The notes under the pieces are model-generated. The model made no database searches and was not told the origin of the DNA. It was given only the letters and a program-made list of their open reading frames with translations. From Zhihengliuella salsuginis (GTDB lineage Bacteria; Actinomycetota; Actinomycetes; Actinomycetales; Micrococcaceae), in assembly GCF_014651715.1 (NCBI RefSeq), contig NZ_BMXK01000006.1, positions 144,806 through 208,805 on the forward strand: a stretch of 64,000 nt of DNA, read 5' to 3'. Each line of letters starts with the position of its first letter. Position 1 is the stretch's first letter. Both the position numbers and the translations under genes were made by a program. Of this stretch, positions 8,304 through 17,537 are shown one piece after another.

Positions 8304-10022
8304 CTAGAGTCCGAAGGTTTCCAGGTCCGGCAGCTGCGCGCGCACGCTCTCCTTCGCCTGGCCCGCGGACCCCGCAGCGAGAGCCAGGGAGGCGATGCGC
8401 CGCGCGTCGTCCAGGGTGACAGTCTTCAGGATCGCGGCCACGGCGGGAAGGGCCCGCCGGTTCATCGAGAGGGTCGCGACGCCCAGACCCACCAGCACGA
8501 CGGCGAGGGCCGGGTCCGCGGCCGCCTCCCCGCACACGCCCACGGGCTTGGGGGAGCCGTCGCCGCCCGCGGCCGCGCCGCCGTCGGCCGTGGCCTTGAT
8601 GAGGTGCAGGACGGCCGGCTGCCACGGGTCGTTCAGCTCGGCGAGGGCGCCGAGCTGGCGGTCCGCCGCCATCGTGTACTGGGTCAGATCGTTCGTGCCG
8701 ATCGAGGCGAAGTCCACCTCGGCGGTCAGCTGCCGCGCGAGCACCGCCGCCGACGGGACCTCGACCATGACGCCCGGCGTCTTCAGCCCGGCTTCGGCGC
8801 ACAGGGCGGCGAAGCGGGCGGCCTCGGCCGGCGTCGAGATCATCGGGGCCATCGTCCACACGTCCGCCTCGGAGCCGTCGGCGGCCTCGGCGATCGCGGC
8901 GAGCTGGCGGGCCAGGACGCCCGGGGTCGCGGTGTCGGTGCGGTAGCCGCGCACGCCGAGCGCGGGGTTCGGCTCCGAGTCGTCGGTGAGGAACGGCAAG
9001 GGCTTGTCGGCGCCCGCGTCGAGGGTGCGGACCACTACCTTGCGGCCGCCGAACGCGTCGAAGACGGCCCGGTAGGCCGCGACCTGCTCCTCGTGGCCCG
9101 GCTCCTGGTCCCGGCCCAGGAAGCAGAACTCGGTGCGCAGCAGGCCGACGCCCTCGGCGCCCGCCGCGGCGGCCGCGGCCGCGTCCTCGCCGCTGCCCAC
9201 GTTGGAGAGCAGCGGGACCGGGTGCCCGTCGGCGAGGGAGCCCGAGCCGTCGAAGGCCGGCAGCTCGGTGCGGGACGCGTACGCCTCCGCCAGGCGGGCC
9301 TCGGCGTCGCCCGGGTTCCGGGTCACGGTCCCGTTGATCCCGTCCACGAACACGACGTCGCCGTCGGCCAGCGCCGTCGTCTCCGTCGCGGCGACGATCG
9401 CCGGGAGGCCGAGCGAGCGGGCGATGATCGCGGTGTGGGACTGCGGGCCGCCGTCGGACGTGACGAGGGCCAGGACCTTGGCGGGGTCCAGCGTGGCCGT
9501 GTCGGCCGGGGCCAGGTCCACGGCCCAGAGCACGAACGGCTCGTCCGCGTCCGGGATGCCCGGGGCGGGCACGCCGCGCAGCTCGGCGACGATGCGGGAG
9601 CGGACGTCCAGGACGTCGGTGGCCCGCTCGGCCATGTAGCCGCCCAGGGCCGCGAGCTGGGTCGCGACCGCGTCGGCGGCCTCCCAGATCGCCGACTCGG
9701 CGCTCGTGCCGGAGGCGACGAGCTTCGTCGCCGACTTCAGCAGCGTGCGGTCCGAGGCCATGAGGGCCGTGGCCTTCAGGACGTCCGCGGCGTCGCCGGT
9801 GGCCTTCGACGCGCGCTCCTTGAGCGTCGCGGCGACGGCCTGGGTGGCCTGCTTGAGGCGCTCCGACTCCTCCTCGACGGTGGCGCCGCCGGCGATCGGG
9901 TCGCCGTCGGCGGGCGGGGCCACCGGGTCCGGCATCCGCTTCACGGAGCCGATCACGCGGCCGGCGCTGACGCCGACCCCGGCGAAGGTGCGGGCGTCGT
10001 CGTGCTGGATGGGCTCACTCAT
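8304..10022 (-). CDS. ptsI: PEP-protein phosphotransferase (PTS Enzyme I)
   Basis: A 572-residue Enzyme I, normal length for the family. It autophosphorylates from phosphoenolpyruvate and passes the phosphate to HPr in the cytoplasm. The active His196 lies in GGPQSHTAII; the PEP-binding barrel shows GVGLLRTEFCFL, SIGTNDLTQYTMAADR and the catalytic-cysteine motif PVGVCGEAAADP. The ATG at 10022 overlaps the fruA stop by 4 bp (ATGA), implying translational coupling, and the conserved N-terminus (FAGVGVSAGRVIG) fits this start. A 67-nt gap separates it from ptsH. Confidence 0.95.
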   Translation of the reverse strand: MSEPIQHDDARTFAGVGVSAGRVIGSVKRMPDPVAPPADGDPIAGGATVEEESERLKQATQAVAATLKERASKATGDAADVLKATALMASDRTLLKSATKLVASGTSAESAIWEAADAVATQLAALGGYMAERATDVLDVRSRIVAELRGVPAPGIPDADEPFVLWAVDLAPADTATLDPAKVLALVTSDGGPQSHTAIIARSLGLPAIVAATETTALADGDVVFVDGINGTVTRNPGDAEARLAEAYASRTELPAFDGSGSLADGHPVPLLSNVGSGEDAAAAAAAGAEGVGLLRTEFCFLGRDQEPGHEEQVAAYRAVFDAFGGRKVVVRTLDAGADKPLPFLTDDSEPNPALGVRGYRTDTATPGVLARQLAAIAEAADGSEADVWTMAPMISTPAEAARFAALCAEAGLKTPGVMVEVPSAAVLARQLTAEVDFASIGTNDLTQYTMAADRQLGALAELNDPWQPAVLHLIKATADGGAAAGGDGSPKPVGVCGEAAADPALAVVLVGLGVATLSMNRRALPAVAAILKTVTLDDARRIASLALAAGSAGQAKESVRAQLPDLETFGL

Positions 10023-12073
10023 GCTGCAACCTCGGCTGGGACGGACTTGCGGGCGAACTTCTTCAGCGCCAGGACGGCGGCGGCGGAGACCACCGTGCCG
10101 GCCAGGGTGGCGACGATGAACATCGGCCAGGTGCCGTCCATCGCGAAGAAGACGAAGATGCCGCCGTGCGGGGCCTGGCTGACGACGTCGAAGCTCATGA
10201 TCATCGCGCCGGTGGTGGCGGCGCCCAGCATGGAGGCCGGGATGACGCGCAGCGGGTCGGCGGCGGCGAATGGGATGGCGCCCTCGGAGATGAACGCGGC
10301 ACCCAGCAGCCAGGCGGCCTTGCCGTTCTCGCGCTCGGCACCGGAGAACTGCTTCGGCGAGATGGTGGTGGCCAGGGCCATCGCCAGCGGCGGGACCATG
10401 CCGGCGGCCATCACGGCGGCCATGATCATCAGCGGGGCCGGGTTGGTGGCCAGGGAGGCCGCGCCGAGGCCGGCGACGGCGAAGGAGTAGGCGACCTTGT
10501 TGACCGGGCCACCGAGGTCGAACGCCATCATCAGGCCCAGGATCAGGCCGAGCAGCGCCGCGGCGGTGCCGGTCATGCCGGAGAGCCAGCTGTTCAGGCC
10601 CTCGGTCAGCGCGGCGATGGGGCCGCCGAGGAAGAGGAACATGAGACCGGAGGCGATGATCGAGCCGAGCAGCGGGACGATCACGACCGGCATCAGGCCG
10701 CGCAGCCAGCGCGGCACGGACCACGAATTGATCCAGCGCGCGGCGAGGCCGGCGATCAGGCCGCCGACGATGCCGCCGAGGAAGCCCGCGCCCATGAAGC
10801 CGGCGACGGCACCCGCGGTGAAACCGGGGGCGATGCCGGGCCGGTCGGCGAACGCGAACGCGATGTAGCCGGCCAGGGCCGGGACCAGGAAGCCCATCGA
10901 GAGGGCGCCGATCTTGAAGGCGACCGCGCCCAGGTAGGCGGACATGCCGCCGTCGGGCAGGTTGAAGAGGGTGTTCTCGGCGAGGATGTCGTCGGCGACG
11001 CCGGTGATGTCGTAGCCGCCGAGCAGGAAGCCGAGCGCGATGAGCAGGCCGCCGCCGGCCACGAACGGGATCATGTAGCTGACGCCGGTGAGCAGCGCGC
11101 GCTTCAGGGCGCCGCCGACGCTCTCCCGGTCGCCGGACTGCGCGGACTCGTCCGGGCCCGATCCGGACGCGGCCGGCACGCGGCGGGCGTCCGGGTCGGA
11201 GGCCGCGGCGACGGCCCGCTTGACCAGCTCGGCGGGTTCGTCGATGCCGCGCTTGACGGGCACCTGGATGACAGGCTTGCCGGCGAAGCGGTCGCGGTCG
11301 CGCACGTCCACGTCGACCGCGAAGATCACGGCGTCGGCGGCCGCGATCACGGCCGGGTCCAGCGGGGTCGCGCCAGCGGAGCCCTGCGTCTCGACGGCGA
11401 TCTCGACGCCGGACTCCTCCCCGGCCTGCGCGATCGAGTCGGCGGCCATGTAGGTGTGGGCGATGCCGGTCGGGCACGCGGTCACGACGACGAGCTTGGG
11501 CTTGGTGCTCGGAGCGGCCTCGGGGGCCGCCTGCCCGCCGCCCGCGTCCGGGGCGTCCGCGGGCGCCGCAGCGGCGGCCGGAGCCGCCGTCGTGCCCGTC
11601 TCCGCCGGTGCGACGACGCCGCGCACCAGCTCGACGATCTCCGCCGGGGTCCGCGCCGCGCGCAGGGCCGCCGTGAAGTCCTTCTTGACCAGGGCGCGGG
11701 CGAGCTTGGAGAGCAGCTTCAAGTGGTCCTTGTCGGCACCTTCCGGGGCGGCGATGAAGAACACCAGGTCGGCGGGGCCGTCCTTCGCCCCGAAGTCCAC
11801 GGCCGGCTCCAGCCGGGCCATGCCCAGCGTCGGGACGGTCACGGCGGCGGAGCGGCAGTGCGGGATCGCGATGCCGCCGGGGACGCCGGTGGCCGTCTTC
11901 GCCTCGCGGGCCTTCGCGTCCGCGGCGAGGTCCTCCGCCGTGGTGGCACGGCCGGTGGACGCGACGATGGCGGCGAGCGCATCGATCACGGCCGCGCTGT
12001 CGGTGCCGAGGTCGGCGTCCAGGCGGACGAGCTCCTCGGTGATCAGTTCCTGTGAACCCTGGATGTCGGTCAT
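10019..12073 (-). CDS. fruA: Fructose-specific PTS permease IIABC
   Basis: A 684-residue permease that imports fructose as fructose 1-phosphate. Domain order is IIA (His72 in GGIAIPHCRS), an Ala/Pro-rich linker at about 155-190, IIB (phosphocysteine Cys200 in LVVVTACPTGIAHTYMA) and the membrane IIC domain from about 325 (beginning LLTGVSYMIPFVAGGG) with repeated hydrophobic helices. It overlaps fruK upstream and ptsI downstream by 4 bp each. Its product is the substrate of FruK, the preceding gene. Confidence 0.95.
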   Translation of the reverse strand: MTDIQGSQELITEELVRLDADLGTDSAAVIDALAAIVASTGRATTAEDLAADAKAREAKTATGVPGGIAIPHCRSAAVTVPTLGMARLEPAVDFGAKDGPADLVFFIAAPEGADKDHLKLLSKLARALVKKDFTAALRAARTPAEIVELVRGVVAPAETGTTAAPAAAAAPADAPDAGGGQAAPEAAPSTKPKLVVVTACPTGIAHTYMAADSIAQAGEESGVEIAVETQGSAGATPLDPAVIAAADAVIFAVDVDVRDRDRFAGKPVIQVPVKRGIDEPAELVKRAVAAASDPDARRVPAASGSGPDESAQSGDRESVGGALKRALLTGVSYMIPFVAGGGLLIALGFLLGGYDITGVADDILAENTLFNLPDGGMSAYLGAVAFKIGALSMGFLVPALAGYIAFAFADRPGIAPGFTAGAVAGFMGAGFLGGIVGGLIAGLAARWINSWSVPRWLRGLMPVVIVPLLGSIIASGLMFLFLGGPIAALTEGLNSWLSGMTGTAAALLGLILGLMMAFDLGGPVNKVAYSFAVAGLGAASLATNPAPLMIMAAVMAAGMVPPLAMALATTISPKQFSGAERENGKAAWLLGAAFISEGAIPFAAADPLRVIPASMLGAATTGAMIMSFDVVSQAPHGGIFVFFAMDGTWPMFIVATLAGTVVSAAAVLALKKFARKSVPAEVAA

Positions 12074-13056
12074 GGCTGGTCCTTACCGGTGAGGGGGACG
12101 ACGCGGACGGCGTCTTCGGTGGTGTGGGAGGGGGTGGGGATGGTGGAGCCGGGCAGCGAGGCCGCCGCGGCGCCGTAGGCGACGGCCCGCCGCAGGCAGT
12201 CGGGGCGGGGCAGGCCCGCCGACTCGGCGAGCACGAAGCCCGCCAGGGAGGAGTCTCCGGCGCCCACCGTGCTGCGGGCGGTCACCGGTGCGTGGGTGCC
12301 CTGCCACGCGCCCGAGGCGGTGACGAGGACGGCCCCGGCCGCACCGAGCGTGGCGAGCACGGCCTCGGCCCCGGCGCCGATCAGCTCCCGGGCCGCTGCG
12401 ACGGCGCGGTGCGGATCGGCCTCGAGCTCGGCCTCGGTGGTGCCGCCCACGAGCTCGGCGAGCTCGTCGGCGTTCGGCTTGAGCAGCGTCGGGACGGCCG
12501 CGGCGCCGAAGCCCGTGCCGCCGTCGAACAACGCGGCGAGCGGGGCGCCGGAGGTGTCCACGGCGATCTTCGGGCAGCGGCCGCCGAGCTCGCGGCGCAG
12601 CGTGGCCGTCAGCCGCGCGTAGAAGTCCGCCTCGACGCCCGGCGGCAGCGAGCCGGCGAGGACGAGCCAGGCGGCGCCGTCGGCCGCGTCGGCGACCAGT
12701 CCGCCGAGCTCCCGCTGCTGGTCGGCGTCCAGGTGCGGGCCGGGCTCGTTGATCTTGGTGGTGGTGCCGTCCGGCTCCGTCAGCGTGATGTTGCTGCGCA
12801 GGGACGCGCCGATCGGCATCGCCCGGTAGGGGAGGGACGCGGCGTCGAGACCGAGCACGAGCGGGTCCGCCGTGTCGCCGGGCAGCAGCGCGAGGGTCGC
12901 GGACCCGGCGGCGGCGACGGCGCGCGAGACGTTGACGCCCTTGCCGGCCGGCTGGGCGTGCGTGGAGCCCGCCCGCTGCACGCCGCCGCGCTCGAGCCGG
13001 CCGTCCAGCTCGATCGTGCGGTCCAGGCTGGGGTTGGCGGTCAGGGTGACGATCAT
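12070..13056 (-). CDS. fruK: 1-phosphofructokinase
   Basis: A 328-residue PfkB-family kinase that converts fructose 1-phosphate to fructose 1,6-bisphosphate. The N-terminal motif MIVTLTANPSLDRTIEL and the glycine-rich GKGVNVSRAV substrate region are typical; the C-terminal signature is ARSTVGAGDSSLAGFV, with the catalytic Asp in GAGDS. It sits between fruR and fruA with 4-bp overlaps on both sides, so the three are translated as one unit. Confidence 0.95.
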   Translation of the reverse strand: MIVTLTANPSLDRTIELDGRLERGGVQRAGSTHAQPAGKGVNVSRAVAAAGSATLALLPGDTADPLVLGLDAASLPYRAMPIGASLRSNITLTEPDGTTTKINEPGPHLDADQQRELGGLVADAADGAAWLVLAGSLPPGVEADFYARLTATLRRELGGRCPKIAVDTSGAPLAALFDGGTGFGAAAVPTLLKPNADELAELVGGTTEAELEADPHRAVAAARELIGAGAEAVLATLGAAGAVLVTASGAWQGTHAPVTARSTVGAGDSSLAGFVLAESAGLPRPDCLRRAVAYGAAAASLPGSTIPTPSHTTEDAVRVVPLTGKDQP

Positions 13057-13838
13057 GCGAGCACGACCTCCACTTCTGCGGCGTCGAGGGCCGCGGCGAG
13101 ATCGGCATCGGGAGCGGCGTCGGTGACGACCGTGTCGATGGCGTCGAGGTGGGCGAAGCGGACGAGCGCCTCGGCATGGAACTTGCTGGCGTCGGCCAGG
13201 ACGACGACGCGGCGCGCGGAGTCGACGATGGCCGACTTCACCGCCGCCTCGAGGTCGTCCGGGGTGCTCAGGCCGAAGGTCGGGTGCAGGCCGTTGGTGC
13301 CGATGAACGCGATGTCGGGGCGCAGGGACGCGTAGTGCTCGACCACGCGGGGGCCGATGGCCGCGCTGGTCAGGCCCCGGATGCGGCCGCCGACGAACTC
13401 GAGCTGCAGGCCCGCCCCGGCCGGGAGCCGGTGCGCGACTGGCAGCGCGTGCGTGATCGTCAGCAGTTCGGAACCGCGTGCGGCGGCGTACTCCCCGGTC
13501 AGGCGCGTGGCGAGCAGCTCCGTCGTCGTCCCGGCGTCGAGTACCGCGGAGACGTCGCCCGCGGGCAGCAGGGCGAGGGCGGCGTCGGCGATGCGCGCCT
13601 TCGCGTCGGCGTGCAGGGTGGTGCGGGTGACGTGGCTCTGCTCGCTGGTGCTGGCGGTGGTCGCGGCGACGGCGCCGCCGTGGACGCGGCGGAGGATGCC
13701 GTCCGCCTCGAGCTGGGCGAGGTCGCGCCGGACGGTCTCGCGGGTGATGGAGAACCGGTCGGCCAGGGCGGAGACGGTCACCTTGCCGTGTTCGCTGATC
13801 AGCCCGTCGATGAGCTGGTGGCGTTCCTCGGCGAACAT
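13053..13838 (-). CDS. fruR: DeoR-family repressor of the fructose operon
   Basis: A 261-residue DeoR-type regulator. The N-terminal helix-turn-helix is MFAEERHQLIDGLISEHG ... ALADRFSITRETVRRDL, and the C-terminal sugar-phosphate sensor domain contains LDAGTTTELLA and IAFIGTNGLH. AGGAGG precedes the ATG at 13838, so upstream in-frame starts are rejected. As first gene of the operon it probably represses its own promoter, with fructose 1-phosphate as the likely inducer (inference from the family). A nested palindrome overlapping the promoter is the likely operator. Confidence 0.9.
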   Translation of the reverse strand: MFAEERHQLIDGLISEHGKVTVSALADRFSITRETVRRDLAQLEADGILRRVHGGAVAATTASTSEQSHVTRTTLHADAKARIADAALALLPAGDVSAVLDAGTTTELLATRLTGEYAAARGSELLTITHALPVAHRLPAGAGLQLEFVGGRIRGLTSAAIGPRVVEHYASLRPDIAFIGTNGLHPTFGLSTPDDLEAAVKSAIVDSARRVVVLADASKFHAEALVRFAHLDAIDTVVTDAAPDADLAAALDAAEVEVVLA

Positions 13839-13889
13839 GGCGCCTCCTTCTGTCTCGGTCCGCCCGTCCACGCCGACGTGGTCGACGTA

Positions 13890-13933
13890 ACGGGCATCAC
13901 ATGCAATCTGTGTTTGCATGACTTTATGCCCGT
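13890..13933. promoter_or_regulatory. Nested palindromic operator upstream of fruR
   Basis: An inner inverted repeat CATGCAA (13900-13906) / TTGCATG (13914-13920) is enclosed by an outer pair ACGGGCAT (13890-13897) / ATGCCCGT (13926-13933). The inner repeat covers the expected transcription start of the fru promoter and abuts its -10, the position of a repressor site. FruR is the obvious candidate ligand. Confidence 0.65.
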
Positions 13934-13950
13934 TCATGTGGGAACGTCAA
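13921..13950 (-). promoter_or_regulatory. Promoter of the fruRKA-ptsIH operon
   Basis: Read on the minus strand, -35 TTGACG (13950-13945) and -10 TAAAGT (13926-13921) are separated by 18 nt. Both match the sigma-70 consensus well for such GC-rich DNA, and the palindromic operator starts at the -10. Confidence 0.65.
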
Positions 13951-14155
13951 GATGTTTGGCAGAAAACCCACGGAAACGGGCAGTTCTCCCGGTGTCCGCC
14001 CGCCGTTTGCCTCCGGCCGGCGCCAGCGTGGCCGTGCGCGACATGCGGTACCCCCGGCCGTGCGCGAAACCGGGCCGTGACGAGGGCGTAATCCGTGGCC
14101 GAAACGGGATGCTCAAGACCTTGCATCGGGGCCGGTCCTGGGGTTGTCTGGAGCA
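13951..14155. other. Intergenic region fruR / GH15 with a 12-bp direct repeat
   Basis: Together with the fru control region this makes 317 bp without a gene. GGCCGTGCGCGA occurs twice, at 14030-14041 and 14056-14067, 26 bp apart. No convincing promoter for the downstream glycosidase was found; a weak TTGCAT-17-TTGTCT pairing ends 6 nt before its ATG. Confidence 0.4.
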
Positions 14156-15994
14156 ATGGCATCACCCATCGAGGACTACGCACTGCTGTCCGACCTGCAC
14201 ACCGGCGCCCTCGTCTCCCTGAACGGAAGCGTCGACTGGCTGTGCTTCCCGCGCTTCGACTCCAGCGCCCAGTTCACGGCGCTGCTCGGCGACCAGTCCC
14301 ACGGCCGGTGGCTGCTGGCCCCGTCCGGCGCGCCGGACAACGGCGGCGGAGGGGGGATCGGGGCCAACGACGAAGACACGCCCGTCGTGGTGGAGCGCAG
14401 CTATCTCAACTCCACGTTCGTGCTGCGGACCCTGTGGCAGACGTCGTCCGGGCACGCGCTCGTCACGGACTTCATGCCGATCGGCGCGCACCGGGCCTCG
14501 CTGATCCGCCGGGTGGAGGGGCTGGCCGGCAGCGTGCGGATGCACCAGGAGATCACGTTCCGTCTGGACTACGGCGACGTCGTCCCCTGGGTCCGCCGGC
14601 ACGGCATCGCCAGCCGCGGCGGCAAGTCGATCGTCGCCGTCGGCGGACCGGATGCGCTGGTCCTGCACGGCGACCGGCTGCCGCGCGCCAGCGACCTCAA
14701 GCACGAGGGCGACTTCCTGATCTCCGCCGGCGAGGTCGTGGACTTCGAGCTCTCCTGGTACCCGTCGCACCGCCAGGTCCCGGACCGGATCGACGTCGGC
14801 GTCGCCCTCCAGGACACGGCCTCCTACTGGCGCAGCTGGGCGCGCGACTTCCCCGAGCAGAACCAGTACGGCCGGATGGTCCAGCGCTCGCTGCTGGTCC
14901 TGCGCGCGCTCACCCACGAGACGACCGGCGGGATCGTCGCGGCCCCGACGACCTCGCTGCCGGAGGCCTTCGGCGGCGAGCGCAACTGGGACTACCGGTT
15001 CTGCTGGCTGCGCGACGCCGCGCTGACGCTCGAGGCGATGATGACCCACGCCTACCAGCAGGAGGCCGTGCAGTGGCGCAACTGGCTCCTGCGCGCGATC
15101 GCCGGCAACCCCGAGGACCTGCAGATCATGTACGGCCTCGCCGGCGAGCGGCGCCTGCCCGAGCGCGAGCTCTCTCACCTTCCCGGCTACGAGGGCTCCA
15201 CCCCGGTCCGCGAGGGCAACGGCGCGGTCGACCAGTACCAGGGCGACGTCGTCGGCGAGGTCATGGTCGCCCTGGAGAAGCTGCGCAACATGGGCGGGCT
15301 CGAGGACCACTTCTCATGGCCGCTGCAGAAGGCGCTGCTGACCTACGTGGAGAGCAACTACGACCGCACCGACCACGGCATCTGGGAGATGCGCGGCGAG
15401 AAGAAGCACTTCACGCACTCCCGCGTGATGATGTGGGCGGCGTTCGACCGGGGCGTCCGCGCGGTCCGCGAGCACGGCCTCGAGGGCGACGTGGAGCTGT
15501 GGGAGCAGCGGCGCGACGCCCTCTACACGGAGATCATGGAGAAGGGGTACAACCCCGAGGTCGAGGCCTTCACCCAGACCTACGGCGGCACCGAGGTCGA
15601 CGCGTCGCTGCTGGTGCTCCCGCAGGTCGGCTTCGTGGCGTACGACGACCCGAAGATGCTCGGCACGGTGGCCCGCATGGAGCGCGACCTGGTCGACGAT
15701 GAGGGGCTCATCCTGCGCTACCGGACCGACGCTGGCCTCGACGGGCTGCCGCCGGGGGAGCATCCCTTCCTCGCGTGCTGCTTCTGGCTGGTCGAGCAGT
15801 ACGCCCGCTCGGGCCGGATCGACGACGCCCGCGCGCTCATGGACAAGCTGATCGGCTTCGCCAACCCGCTGGGCCTGATGGCGGAGGAGTACGACACGGA
15901 GCACATGCGCATGGCCGGCAACTTCCCGCAGGCGTTCTCCCACCTGGCGCTGATCCGGGCGGCGGACGCGATCAACGCGTCGCTGCCGGTCTAG
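14156..15994 (+). CDS. Glycoside hydrolase family 15 protein (trehalase/glucoamylase type)
   Basis: A 612-residue GH15 enzyme. The N-terminal beta-sandwich begins IEDYALLSDLHTGALVSLNG and VDWLCFPRFDS; the (alpha/alpha)6 catalytic barrel follows, with NWDYRFCWLRDAALTLEAM and, near the C-terminus, EHPFLACCFWLVEQYARSG. In mycobacteria proteins of this kind are trehalases; glucoamylase or isomaltose-type activity cannot be excluded. The ATG at 14156 is chosen because family similarity starts within a few residues; an in-frame TTG lies at 14144. No signal peptide is visible, so it acts in the cytoplasm. Its stop shares a CTAG with the convergent MFS gene. Confidence 0.88.
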   Translation: MASPIEDYALLSDLHTGALVSLNGSVDWLCFPRFDSSAQFTALLGDQSHGRWLLAPSGAPDNGGGGGIGANDEDTPVVVERSYLNSTFVLRTLWQTSSGHALVTDFMPIGAHRASLIRRVEGLAGSVRMHQEITFRLDYGDVVPWVRRHGIASRGGKSIVAVGGPDALVLHGDRLPRASDLKHEGDFLISAGEVVDFELSWYPSHRQVPDRIDVGVALQDTASYWRSWARDFPEQNQYGRMVQRSLLVLRALTHETTGGIVAAPTTSLPEAFGGERNWDYRFCWLRDAALTLEAMMTHAYQQEAVQWRNWLLRAIAGNPEDLQIMYGLAGERRLPERELSHLPGYEGSTPVREGNGAVDQYQGDVVGEVMVALEKLRNMGGLEDHFSWPLQKALLTYVESNYDRTDHGIWEMRGEKKHFTHSRVMMWAAFDRGVRAVREHGLEGDVELWEQRRDALYTEIMEKGYNPEVEAFTQTYGGTEVDASLLVLPQVGFVAYDDPKMLGTVARMERDLVDDEGLILRYRTDAGLDGLPPGEHPFLACCFWLVEQYARSGRIDDARALMDKLIGFANPLGLMAEEYDTEHMRMAGNFPQAFSHLALIRAADAINASLPV

Positions 15995-17433
15995 CCCGAG
16001 CGGAGGGGGTGGGCGATCTCGTCCTCGCGCAAGCGGCCCGCGAGCCAGGCGGCCACGCCCACCACCGGGGAGGCGAACGCCGCCACGCAGAAGATCACCC
16101 ACAGCGGCAGGACCTCGCCGAGCGGGCCGGCGACGGCCATGGACACCGGCATGAGGGCCAGCGACACGAAGAAGTCCAGGCTCGAGATCCGGCCCAGCAT
16201 GCGTGCCGGGACGCGCCGCTGCAGGAGCGTGCCCCAGATGACGTTGCCGATCGCGCCCGTCACGCCGACCACGAAGACCGCCGCGAAGAGGTGCCACACC
16301 TCGGTCACGAACCCGACGACGGCCAGCGGCACCGTGCCGAATCCCCAGACCAGGACCATGACGGTCAGGTAGCGGCGCGGCAGGCGCAGGGACGCCGTGG
16401 TGATCGAGCCGACCGCCGAGCCGATCCCGAACGCCGCGAGCACGAACCCGAACGTCCGCGCGTCGCCGTCGAGCCGGTCGCTGACGATGAACGGCAGCAG
16501 CACCTCGATCGGGCCGATGAAGCTGACCACGGAGAGCACCGCGAAGACCAGGGTCCACTTCAGCCACGGGGTGGCCAGGGTGTAGGCGAAGCCCTCGCGC
16601 ATCTCGCCCAGCATGCTCGGCCGGCCGGCGGGCTCCGCACCGGGGTCCGCCGCCGGTCCGGAGCCCGGCTCCGGGGCGGCCCCGGTCCGCGTGGGCTCGA
16701 CCACGGGCAGCGCGCCCGTGGATGGCGCCACCACGGGCAGGGCGCCGGTGGAGGGCGCCGCGCTGACGGCGGTCGCCTGCTGCGGGGCCCCGTCGTCGTG
16801 CCGGGCCCCGGCGAGGGTGTGCTCGCCGTGGGTGTCGTAGGCGGGGTTGCGGCTGATGAAGCGCAGGACGACGACGGCGGCCAGGTGGCAGAGCGCGATC
16901 CCGACGATCGCGTGGCCCGGGCTGAGCGCGGCGACGATCATGCCCGCCGCCGCCGGGCCAGCCGCGGTCTGCAGGACGGGGCGCATGGTGCCCTCGACGC
17001 CGTTGGCCGCGAGCAGGTCGGCTGCCGGCAGCATGCGCGGCAGCAGCGCCGAGTAGGCCGGGTAGAAGAACGCGGCGCCCGCCCCGCCGAGGAAGCCGGC
17101 CAAGGTCAGGTGCCACAGCTCGATCATCCCGGTCGTGGCCAGCACCGCGGTGCCCGTCATGACGGCCAGGCTGAGCGCCTCGACCGCGATGATGATCTTC
17201 CGGCAGGAGAGCCGGTCCGCCGTGATGCCGCCGAGCAGCACCAGGGTCACCAGGCCGAGGCTCGACGCGGTCGCGACGACGGAGAGCTGGGCCGGCCCGC
17301 CGCCGAGTTCGCGCACCTGGTAGACCATCGCCACCGCCCACATGCCGTGCGCGAAGACGGACGCGATCATGGCGCTGACAAGGATCGAGTAGTCGCGGTA
17401 CGCGAAGGGGCGCAGCGGTCGGGGCAGGGGCAT
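15991..17433 (-). CDS. MFS exporter (EntS/MFS_3-like)
   Basis: A 480-residue major facilitator with about 12 membrane helices. It opens MPLPRPLRPFAYRDYSILV and has the loop GGITADRLSCRK after helix 2, as in the MFS_3/enterobactin-exporter-like group. The central cytoplasmic loop (about residues 195-270) is unusually long, rich in Pro, Ala and Gly, and contains a twofold repeat of APSTGALPVV. The ATG at 17433 lies 6 nt from a -10 element with a perfect -35 upstream and no Shine-Dalgarno, so the mRNA is probably leaderless. Substrate unknown. The stop overlaps the convergent GH15 stop. Confidence 0.85.
   Translation of the reverse strand: MPLPRPLRPFAYRDYSILVSAMIASVFAHGMWAVAMVYQVRELGGGPAQLSVVATASSLGLVTLVLLGGITADRLSCRKIIIAVEALSLAVMTGTAVLATTGMIELWHLTLAGFLGGAGAAFFYPAYSALLPRMLPAADLLAANGVEGTMRPVLQTAAGPAAAGMIVAALSPGHAIVGIALCHLAAVVVLRFISRNPAYDTHGEHTLAGARHDDGAPQQATAVSAAPSTGALPVVAPSTGALPVVEPTRTGAAPEPGSGPAADPGAEPAGRPSMLGEMREGFAYTLATPWLKWTLVFAVLSVVSFIGPIEVLLPFIVSDRLDGDARTFGFVLAAFGIGSAVGSITTASLRLPRRYLTVMVLVWGFGTVPLAVVGFVTEVWHLFAAVFVVGVTGAIGNVIWGTLLQRRVPARMLGRISSLDFFVSLALMPVSMAVAGPLGEVLPLWVIFCVAAFASPVVGVAAWLAGRLREDEIAHPLRSG
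16701..16760. repeat. Tandem 30-bp repeat inside the MFS gene
   Basis: Two adjacent 30-bp units, each beginning CCACGGGCAG, at 16701-16730 and 16731-16760. They encode the duplicated APSTGALPVV-type segment in the cytoplasmic linker, pointing to slippage duplication in a region under little constraint. Confidence 0.75.
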
Positions 17434-17439
17434 GGGTCG

Positions 17440-17469
17440 ATTCTCTGGCCACCAGTTGGCAGTTGTCAA
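17440..17469 (-). promoter_or_regulatory. Promoter of the MFS exporter gene
   Basis: On the minus strand a perfect -35 TTGACA (17469-17464) and a -10 GAGAAT (17445-17440) are 18 nt apart. The -10 ends 6 nt before the ATG at 17433, predicting a leaderless transcript. Confidence 0.6.
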
Positions 17470-17537
17470 TCGGTGGCGCCGCCGCGCCGGGGCGGCGGGT
17501 GTGGCCGAGAAAGTTACCGGGTAGTAATGTGGATCAC

